Positions 56,450 to 64,000 of a stretch of 64,000 nt of DNA are shown here, in pieces; positions within the stretch are counted from its first letter, which is position 1, and each line of letters starts with the position of its first letter. The position numbers were made by a program, and so were the translations under genes. Under the pieces are notes generated by a model that saw only the letters and a list, made by a program, of their open reading frames with translations, had not been told where the DNA came from and made no database searches. Origin of the DNA: Heterohyrax brucei (Eukaryota; Chordata; Mammalia; Hyracoidea; Procaviidae); contig CM053143.1 in NCBI GenBank assembly GCA_028571685.1, forward strand, positions 10,841,501 through 10,905,500, written 5' to 3'.

Positions 56450-56772
56450 GGCCGCTGATTTCTGGTGACCCCATCCACAGCAGAACAACACGCTGCCTGG
56501 TTGTGTGCCCTCTCTATGATTCGTTGGGGGATCAGACTGTTGTGACCCATAGGGTCTATGTAGGAAGTTTTTTCTAAATGTAGATCACTAGGCCTTTCTT
56601 TCTAGTCTGTTATAGGCCAGAGACTCTGCTGAAAACTGTTCCGTATCATAGCAACATGCAAGCCTTTACTGACAGATGAGTAGTGACTTTTCATAAGATT
56701 CGTTGGCCAGAAATTGAACCCAGGTCTCCCACACGGAAGGCAAGAAATCTACCACTGAATCATTAGTGATCC
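56450..56772 (-). mobile_element. tRNA-Gly-derived SINE, near complete
   Basis: On the minus strand it starts with a tRNA-Gly-like head (56700-56770), then a body with 'gaaaggcctagtgatctaca' and ends near 56450 after 'gtggatggggtcaccagaaa'. The tail is again of the kind shared with RTE. A degraded relative is at 640-832. Confidence 0.82.
56700..56770 (-). repeat. tRNA-Gly-like head of the SINE
   Basis: Reverse complement holds 'gattcagtggtagatttctt' (A box), 'gccttccgtgtgggag' (anticodon arm, apparent TCC) and 'cctgggttcaatttctgg' (B box). Mismatches in the acceptor stem and the fused SINE body rule out a working tRNA gene. Confidence 0.78.
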
Positions 56773-57607
56773 CATAGACAATAAGTAAAGAACCTCTCCT
56801 CTAGCTCAGAGGGCACTCTGAGAGACTTAGTAATCATCAACCTTCTCTCAGTTCAGAAAAGCAAGAAGAAAGTTATTCTCAGTAGACTTCACTGTGAAAA
56901 AAATGAGTAAGAGCAGGAAACCACAGGTGTGAGTAGAGAAGGGAAAAGAAGGACCTACATCCTCTTAAAAGATTTAAAACTTCATTTTTGTCTTTCCAAA
57001 GACTATTGCCTTTTCAATTTATCAGAAAGTAAGAGTTTTCCCTTGAATCATTGGTAGAATGGGATTTAATGTTCTTCTGCCTTGTTTACTTTCTTAGTAG
57101 AAAATGCTTTTTAATTCATGATGGGAACACTAATATGATTCACTCACTGAACTTTCTACTACAAAAGCAAAAATCTAAACAAAAAAGTTTCATAACCAGA
57201 AATACATATGCAGAATGAAATATCAACCTCCACTAAATTTACATTTAAATACAACGATTTTTGGTCAGTTTTGGTCACAGTATACCTGGATAGTGTTCCA
57301 ATTAAACCATAAATTTCATGACTCTTTTTGCTAATTGACACATTAACAAGATAAATGGATAGATTTCATAATATAAACAAGCACGCTTATAATTTGGGCT
57401 AAACCCACTTTTCATAAATAGATATCCAGCCTGAATTATGTGGAAATTGTTACATCTCCAGACACAGAACTGCAGACATTTCCCTAAGTGAGGATAACCT
57501 TTAAAATCATATCTCTGTTGACTGCTACATTCTAACACTCTTAAATCATACAGACATTTAGCTAAATTATGTAGAAATCTAGCTAGCATCTAAACCAAAA
57601 TTAAGAA
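56773..57607. other. Unassigned sequence, no gene
   Basis: AT-rich; the 95-residue minus-strand frame 57302-57589 has no recognisable motif. Confidence 0.45.
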
Positions 57608-57697
57608 AGATAACCTGTTGCTGTTAAGTCAATTCCAACTCATAGTAACCCTGTAGAAAAGTATAGAACTGCCTCATAGGGTTTCCAAAGATTGGTC
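57608..57697 (-). mobile_element. AfroSINE-type SINE, head missing
   Basis: 'acctgttgctgttaagtcaa', 'tcatagtaaccctgtagaaa' and 'catagggtttccaaagattg'. Confidence 0.8.
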
Positions 57698-57774
57698 CAC
57701 CTAGCATCTAGAGTCTCCTAATTTAACATATAAAGTGAGAATATCCTTGAAGTGAATTAATTTAGATAATACCT

Positions 57775-57828
57775 TAGAATCCCTGGTGATGTGGCGGTTA
57801 AGTGCCACGGCTGCTATTTAAAGCAATT
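57775..57828 (+). mobile_element. AfroSINE-type SINE, head only
   Basis: 'gaatccctggtgatgtggcg' (A-box side) and 'gttaagtgccacggctgcta'. The copy stops before the B box. Confidence 0.75.
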
Positions 57829-57844
57829 AAGCAAGACCTTAAAT

Positions 57845-57935
57845 GTAAAACCTGTGTTCTAGCTCTATCACTTATTAGCTACATAATCTTAGAAAGATAC
57901 TTGGCTTCTCTGCACCTCAATGAGGACACAAATTC
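57845..57935 (+). mobile_element. MIR SINE fragment
   Basis: 'ctagctctatcacttattag', 'ctacataatcttagaaagat' and 'cttctctgcacctcaatgag' follow the MIR core order. Confidence 0.7.
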
Positions 57936-57950
57936 TTATAACAAGATTGG

Positions 57951-58466
57951 CATCTTAGTCATCTGGTACTGCTGTAACAGAAATACCACAAGTGAGTGGC
58001 TTTAACAAAGAAAAGTTTATGCTTACACAGACCAGTAGGCTACAAGTCTGAACTCAGGATGTTCACTCTAAGGGAAAGCTTTCCCTCTTTGTTGGCTCTA
58101 CAGGAAAGTCCTTGTGTTGCATCAGTCTTTGGTCAGGGAGTGTCTTGATGCAGGAACCTCAGGTCTGAAGAATATGCTTTACTCCCAGTACTGCTTTCTT
58201 GATGATCTGAAGTTCCCCCTCTCTGCTTGCTTCCCTTTCCTTTTATCTCTTGTAGGATAAAAGGTGGTGCAAGCTACACTCCAGGGAAAACTCCCTTAAC
58301 AAGGGTGTTGCAGTCCTACCCTAACCCTCTTTTTACATAATCATGCCATCCATTAGCCACAGGTGGAGTAGGGTTTATAGCACAGGAAAATCACAAAATA
58401 TTGGGAATCATGGCCTAGCTAAATGTCTACATACATTTTTGGATGGACACAGTTCAATCCACAATA
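57951..58466 (-). mobile_element. LTR, MaLR type
   Basis: It runs from 'catcttagtcatctggtact' to 'cagttcaatccacaata'. It is directly followed by part of a second LTR in the same orientation. Confidence 0.82.
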
Positions 58467-58834
58467 GAGAGCATCTTGGCACAGCAACCTCACTCTGAAG
58501 GATGCACTGTGCTCTCCATGCTGCTTTATTGATGGTATGAGGTCCCTCAATCTCTGCTTGCTTCCCTTTCCTTTTGTCTTTTGTAAGACAAAAAGCGGTG
58601 CAAACCACACTCCAAGCAAATTCTCTTTACATTAGAGCAGGGAAGTGACCTTAAGGAGAGTGTTAGAGTTATATCCTAATCCTCTTTAACATAAACCAAT
58701 CTGTTAACCATAAGCAGAGACTGGGATTTATAGGATAGGAAAATCACAAAATAGAAGAAAATCACAAAGGATTGGGAATTATGACCCAGTCAAATTTTTA
58801 CACTTGTAGAGGGGACACAATTCAATCCATGACA
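58467..58834 (-). mobile_element. Partial LTR, MaLR type, in tandem
   Basis: It starts inside the LTR ('gagcatcttggcacagcaac', equivalent to about 58138 of its neighbour) and ends 'attcaatccatgaca'. Two LTR pieces in tandem with no internal sequence between them. Confidence 0.8.
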
Positions 58835-59934
58835 ATTGATTTGAAGGGTTCTTACGAGAACTAGGTTTTAAAAAAAATATTCCACACAATACCAAGCACA
58901 CAGTCAGTAATCAATGGCAAACTGTCGACGTGAATAAAATTTACAAGAATTCATTGGCAGATTTGCCTCTTTATGCTCAAAAGACACTACTCCACACTCA
59001 AAAGATACGTGTGCTTTAGTTTTCTAGAGGTAAAAAAATTAATAATTAAATTGAAAAGCAGGGCAAGTATGAGGCTGAAAATATGTTAGTGGACAAGTAT
59101 ATTCTCCTAGCTTATTTTAGCAGCACTCTTACAGACTGTTCACTGATCTTACTATCCAAATGTACTCTTACTTTTCTTTCCAGATATTTTGATAGTTGAT
59201 TTCATATTAAACATATTATCCTACTCTATGTAATCCAAACATATGTACTTAAAAATCTACAGTGAAATTACCACGGTATAGGTCACTTGATAGATTTTTC
59301 AAACAAATGGTGGAAGCTGTATTCAAAAAACTAAAAAGTGTTGATATTTGCTAGTATTTCCAGTCAATGTTTTTGTTTACCTGGTGTGTGAACCTCACAA
59401 GGATCTTTGTGGAAGGCAGAGGGCAACACTCTTTGTAGATGCCTGAAAATGCCAGATTCCTGTTCCCCAGCCAACCTTGCAGCTAAAAGTTGAACACATA
59501 AACAAGGTTCAATTCATCAAATGCCCCATCACAAACTTCAAATTAGTCACTTATAAAGAAGGAAACTGTTTGGTACCAGCATCCAGCTTCCAGAGTACTG
59601 TGAACAGAAGGTGTATCAGAGTTCATCAGCGGTAGAGATAGTGTCCTCACCAGACTATACTGTAGCATAATTATAGCTGTAGTCCTGTGTACTGACCCCT
59701 TATTCCTGCCTATTTTTTAACCCTAACTTCTCAGACACAATTTTATTAATCACCACTTGCGTTCCATGAACTCATTCACTGCCTAAAATCAGCCAGAGTT
59801 AATTTCTGCTACTTGCACACAAGGGCTCTGACTGATACATTAAATTTAAATTCAGAAATGAAAACTTGAATAGCATTTTGTATTGATATGTTAGATATCT
59901 GTGGAACTTTTTCCGAAGAATGTTCTTGTAGTTA
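58835..59934. other. Unassigned, one possible ancient repeat
   Basis: No gene. 59440-59580 ('ccccagccaaccttgcagct') resembles an ancient mammalian interspersed repeat that I cannot name. Confidence 0.4.
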
Positions 59935-60612
59935 AGTGCCATAGAGCCTGTTCCAACTCACAGTGACCCTACATACAACAGAACAAAAAACTGCCCAGTC
60001 CTATGCCATACTTATAATTGTCCTGTGTTTGAGCCCATTATTGTGGCCTCTGTGTCAGTCCATTTCATTAATGATGTCCTTTTCTAGGAATTAGTCCCTC
60101 CTAATAATGTGTCCAAAGTACATGAGATGAAGTCACACCATATTGCTTCCAAGGAGCACTGTACTTCTTTAAAGACTGGACTCAGTCATTTTTCTGGCAG
60201 TATATTTAGTATTCTTCACTAACACCATAATTCAGAACTACCAATTCTTCTTCAGTCTTCCCTATTTATAATTTACTTTTGCATGTGTACAAGGGGATTG
60301 TAAACAGCGTAGTTTGAGTCAGGCACTTTACAGTGTCTTCACTGGTTTTTGTACTTTAAAGAGGTCTTTTGCAGAAGATTTGTCTAATGCAATGGATTGC
60401 TTCATTTTTTGACTGCAGCTTCCATGGGCATTGATCTAAGTAAAATGACAGCTTCAATCTTTTCTCCCTTTATTATGATGTTGCTTATTGGTCCAAATGT
60501 GAAGATCTTTTTACTTTATCTTAAATTGTAATCCATACTGAAGGCTATGGTCTTTGATCTTCATCAGTAAGAGCTTCAAGTTCTCTTCAATTTCAGAAAA
60601 AATGACTGTGTC
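59935..60612 (-). mobile_element. RTE (BovB-clade) LINE fragment
   Basis: Its 3' end is on the left: 'gttaagtgccatagagcctg' and 'ttccaactcacagtgaccct' are the reverse of the RTE/SINE-type tail. Further right, 'aggtcttttgcagaagattt', 'tccatgggcattgatctaag', 'atgatgttgcttattggtcc' and 'tctttgatcttcatcagtaa' are, on the minus strand, the part of the RTE ORF just after the reverse-transcriptase active site. No frame is open. It is broken at 60612 by the 5' end of an L1. Confidence 0.8.
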
Positions 60613-60862
60613 TTGAGGCCAAGATGGCAGAGGAGACAGATATTCCCCGTGACCCCTCTAGCAACAAAGACTCAAAAGAACAAATGAATCTAGTACATAT
60701 GACATCATATGAACCCCGAACATCCAAGAGAAAGGTGAGAAATTGGCCTGAGTAACAGGGAAAAGAAAGTAGTGCCAGAACCATATAGGATTCTACAAAC
60801 TTGACCTGCCACGAAACGGCCACAGCAACTGCACGGGAGGCCGAACTATAGAACATGCTTGG

Positions 60863-61385
60863 TGTCATGAATTGAATTGTGTCCCCCAAAAACAAATGTA
60901 GCCACGTGGCTGGGCCATGTTTCCCAATATTTTGTGATTGTCCTCCATTTTGTGATTTTCCTGTGCTGTATGTTGAAGGATTAGGATGGGACTATAAATC
61001 CTTTCATAGGAGTACCACCCTGCTCCATTGTAAAGGGAGTTTCCCTGGAGTATGGCTTCCCACCCTTAATCCTTTTGTCATACAAGATATAAAAGGAAAG
61101 AGAAGCAAGCAGAGAATTGGGAACCTCACACCATCAAGAAAGCAGTACCGGAAGAAGAACATGTCCTTCATACCTGAGGTTCCTGTGCCAAGATGCTCCC
61201 TGGACAAAGACTGATGCAATACAAGGACTTTCCGCCAGAGCCAACAAGGGCAAAAGGCTTCCCCTGGAGCAGACATCTTGAATTTGGACTTGTAGCCTGC
61301 CAGACTGCATAAGAATAAACTTTCCTTTGTTAAAGCCATCTACTCTGTGGTAATTCTGTTAGAGCAGCACTAACTGACTAAAACA
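60863..61385 (+). mobile_element. Solo LTR, MaLR type, in L1 copy 5
   Basis: It runs from 'tgtcatgaattgaattgtgt' to 'ctaactgactaaaaca'. Flanks are cttgg and gtggg, so the target duplication is weak (three of five). Confidence 0.87.
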
Positions 61386-61567
61386 GTGGGCATCCTCTCA
61401 ATCGGGTGTGATTGTCTGGAGAACATACTCATGCTTCCAGAGCCTGTGAGAGGCATCACCAGATCACTGACAGCTAAGTCTTTGCTTGTAACCTACCATA
61501 TACAGATCTAAATCTTTCCTTCAAGATAGGCCTATCATTCTTCTCCCAGCATTCCCACCTCTTTTGT

Positions 61568-61753
61568 CTGCTCTGTGCCTGGTTGTAGAGTCTGACACTA
61601 TTAACTGACCCAGAAGTAGGACTTTTGGGGTTCACCCTGAGCTATTCTCCCCTCCCTTCTCTGCTCTGCATCCAGCTCTGGAGTCTGATGTCATTAACTG
61701 AGTTAGAAATAAGATTCCTTAAATCTACTCTGAGCTATTCTCCCAGACTCAGA
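61568..61753 (+). repeat. 93-bp tandem dimer in an L1 5' UTR
   Basis: Units 61568-61660 and 61661-61753. Shared blocks are 'ctgctctg', 'gagtctga', 'attaactga' and 'ctgagctattctccc'. Divergence between units is about one base in four. Confidence 0.8.
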
Positions 61754-62058
61754 GGGAGGACTATTTAACAAACGGGGAAGATGGGTGGGGGGGGGTAATT
61801 TTGCCAACTACCCTAAGCCAGAAAATCAGAGCATAAATTTTTCCTTCACTTAGATTTGGACATAAGGAGATACGCCATCCTCACAGATGCTGGGGGACAG
61901 CTGTTAGCACCCTGCCTTTCTCAGAGGCTACAGCCAGCCATCTGTGCCTATACTAATCACCCCTACCCTTCTAGGACAGTTGTCAAGAGCCTATACCATA
62001 TACTTGGTGACTGACTATGTGGACACTTGAGCTAAATCCTTATAAGAAATGTAAACAA

Positions 62059-63116
62059 GTCAGCGACAAAAGGACAAATACTGTATGAGACCTCTACGAT
62101 AAGATCTCAAAAACAGACTTGTGTATAGAAGAAAAGACTCTTTGACAGCTGCAAGGGAGGGGAGGGAGGGAGGGAGGGCGAGGGGGGGAGGGTTTAGTTT
62201 AGGTAGTTACTAGAAATCTAGTTGGTGACAGCACACATTAGGAACAAGAACAACATTAAGTGGACTTCAGCATAACTTGAGTACTCCTTCCATCTTAACT
62301 CAATACTGCAAGGATAGAGTAGCTGGGGCAGGGGACGGCGGACCATGCTCTTAGGCGAATTCCAGGCCAATTGGCACAACTAAGAGAGCTCTCTGCACCC
62401 CACATTGGTGAGTGGCGTCTGGGGTCTGAAAAGCTGCCAAGCTGCCATCCGAGGACACAGCAAAGGGTCCCAACTCAGCAAGAATGGACGCTCACCGAGG
62501 GCCAAAATGGCACGCGGTAAAGACAACCGAGAAGACAGAGAGACCCACAAGAGTGGGTGCCTACATCGACCTGGGACCGGAAGAACCGGATGGTGCCCGG
62601 CCACCACTAGTGATAGCCATGACGGAGCTCACAGAGAGGAGCCTCCCTGGCAACACAAGAATAAAAAGAGGTGCATCATGAGATCTCCACTAAAAGACCT
62701 CAACTGATGGTCCAGCAGTTTTGGGGTTCCTCTGAGAGCATGGCCCCCGGCCCTGATGCTGCCCGTTCCCATAAATTATAACAAAGGTCCACTCTTTGGA
62801 CAGGAATGGAATGGACTTGGCAATGCAGAGTAACCATATATTGGAAGCATTTTATGGTTCTATACATCTATAGGATATCATCTTGCTGACCTCTGGCTGG
62901 AGGAAGGGGAGTGGACGGAGAGGAGGGGAAAGGAGACTGTCGGGAGAACGAGACATGTATGGAGCAGAGAGGAATAGTGTGCTGTCACCGGACAGGGAGA
63001 GCAGTGGAAGCTGCATATAGGGGGGCATGTAAATTTACATGTGAATGTACATTTTCACTCAGTTATGTTAAATAAAAATAAAAAAAATAAAAATAAAGTA
63101 AAAAGATAAAAAAAAA
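62059..63116 (+). mobile_element. Young L1 3' end nested in L1 copy 5
   Basis: Flanked by a perfect 15-bp target duplication, 'aagaaatgtaaacaa', at 62044-62058 and 63117-63131. It starts at the last codons of ORF2 ('gacaaaaggacaaatactgt') and continues as the same 3' UTR as copy 4, with the G-rich tract at 62154-62193 and a long A-rich tail (63071-63116). Confidence 0.93.
62154..62193 (+). promoter_or_regulatory. G-rich purine tract in L1 3' UTR
   Basis: Repeated 'gggagg' and 'gagggaggg' blocks with at least four runs of three or more G, able in principle to fold as a quadruplex. Counterparts are at 48366-48399 and, as C-rich sequence, 25735-25762. Confidence 0.75.
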
Positions 63117-63219
63117 AAGAAATGTAAACAAATTCTTGAGCTCCAATGTCTAGTAACAACTTTCAGCACCTGGTGAAAAGACATTAGAACTTCAAAGACA
63201 GCAATAACCAAACTCACCC

Positions 63220-64000
63220 ATGACCAGCCTATTTGTATATTCTAAAATAAGAAGCTGGAAAACATCAAATAAATACAGTTTACTGATAGATTCAAAACAA
63301 CAGTCTACACCAAAGCCCTTAAAGAAGCAGACTATGATTTTTTCAGAAAACTCCCAAAACAAAGAATCAAGTTTTTCAGAGGAAGAGAATTTCCTGGAGC
63401 AATCAAAAGTAAAATATAAAAGATAAATATTTACAACTCTTCAAGAGATGAGGCAAAATGCAGTAAAGCATAAGGACAAATTGAATTGGTAGAAAGAAAT
63501 TAGAAAATTAGTAGTTTCTGAATTAGAAAGTCAAAAAATTAATTACGATGTGACAGAATTAGACAGCTCAATATAAAGTCAAAGAAACAGAATTGAGGCA
63601 ATAGAAGGCTGAATTAGTGACACTGAAGATAAAGTATGTGACATAAGCATACTTGAGGAAAAATCAGATAAAAGAATTTGAAAAAATCAAGAAACACTAA
63701 GAATTATACGGACTCTATGAAGAGGAATAATCTACCAATGATTGCACTACCAAAAGGAGGAGGATAACAGAAAACACCAAGAGAACTGTTGAAGATAGGT
63801 TAACAGAAAACCCCCTGATATCACAAAGGATGAGAGGATATCTACCCAAGAAGAACAGCAAACTCCACACAACTAAATGCCAAAAGAAAGATGCCAAGTC
63901 ATATTGTAATCAAACTGGCCAAAAATGAAGATGGACAGATTCTTTTAAAGGTGGCTAGGGATAAATGAAAAATAACCTACAAATGGGAATCTGTTCAGAC
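63220..64000 (+). pseudogene. L1 copy 5 ORF1, incomplete and broken
   Basis: The N-terminal open piece 63220-63426 contains IFSENSQNK, then FSEEENFLEQ and YKR, parallel to FPDEETFLKS..YKR in copy 4 and to the copy 1 start. The next part keeps a coiled-coil character out of frame ('gaattagacagctcaatata', 'gaggcaatagaaggctgaat') and reaches the PSHIVIKLAKNE-like region at about 63893-63930, the beginning of the RNA-binding domain. Several stops are visible. The rest lies beyond the window. Confidence 0.72.

Larger units (their letters stand above)
60615..64000 (+). mobile_element. L1 LINE copy 5, cut by the window end
   Basis: It starts 'gaggccaagatggcagagga' inside an RTE copy. The 5' UTR is interrupted by a MaLR-type LTR (60863-61385) and by a young L1 3' end (62059-63116); ORF1 begins around 63220-63334 and runs to the window end. 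It resembles copy 1 more than copy 4 at the ORF1 start. Confidence 0.83.

Noticed and set aside
56700-56770. tRNA-Gly gene on the minus strand
   Set aside because: Mismatched stems and a fused SINE body show it is the head of a tRNA-derived SINE, not a functional gene.

Overview
The window reads as a mammalian intergenic or intronic desert built almost entirely from retrotransposon copies. Three signals place it in Afrotheria, most likely Paenungulata (an elephant is my best guess; inferred from repeat families, not searched). These are (1) at least 18 copies or fragments of a tRNA-derived SINE of the AfroSINE type, (2) a tRNA-Gly-derived SINE, and (3) RTE (BovB-clade) LINE fragments whose 3' end resembles the tail of those SINEs. 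I see no intact host gene, no CpG island, no functional RNA gene and no bacterial-type system.

Layout. 1-1620: a degraded SINE, a 44-bp minisatellite and an RTE 3' end. 2089-4659: a MaLR-type (ERVL-related) provirus on the minus strand with a plus-strand LTR of the same family nested in its 3' LTR, followed by a second internal fragment and a SINE. 5943-12066: a full-length but dead L1 on the plus strand, flanked by a 10-bp target-site duplication, with an 80-bp-monomer 5' UTR and two LTR insertions; its reverse-transcriptase segment is missing. 13603-14128: an LTR followed by unassigned sequence. 16131-20855: a minus-strand L1 with near full-length ORF2, split by an LTR. 24844-31750: a minus-strand full-length L1 with its target-site duplication. 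32-38 kb: a cluster of SINEs, an older LTR, MIR/L2 relics, an old L1 carrying a nested young L1 tail, and a mariner-like mini-element. 42171-49318: the best preserved L1, on the plus strand, with both ORFs broken. 49-60 kb: a low-density stretch with LTRs, L1 3' ends, SINEs and one uncertain retrocopy-like segment. 59935-60612: an RTE fragment on the minus strand. 60615 to the end: an L1 whose 5' part carries an LTR and a young L1 3' end, running off the window.

How the parts relate. The elements form a readable insertion history: L1 copies were hit by MaLR-type LTRs, an LTR was hit by another LTR, and L1 tails landed in older L1s. All coding remnants belong to mobile elements and all carry stops or frameshifts. 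The points most worth a second look are the differing tandem-monomer 5' UTRs in three L1 copies, the RTE-SINE tail sharing, and an 80-bp palindromic DNA-transposon remnant. I did not find a previously undescribed functional system.
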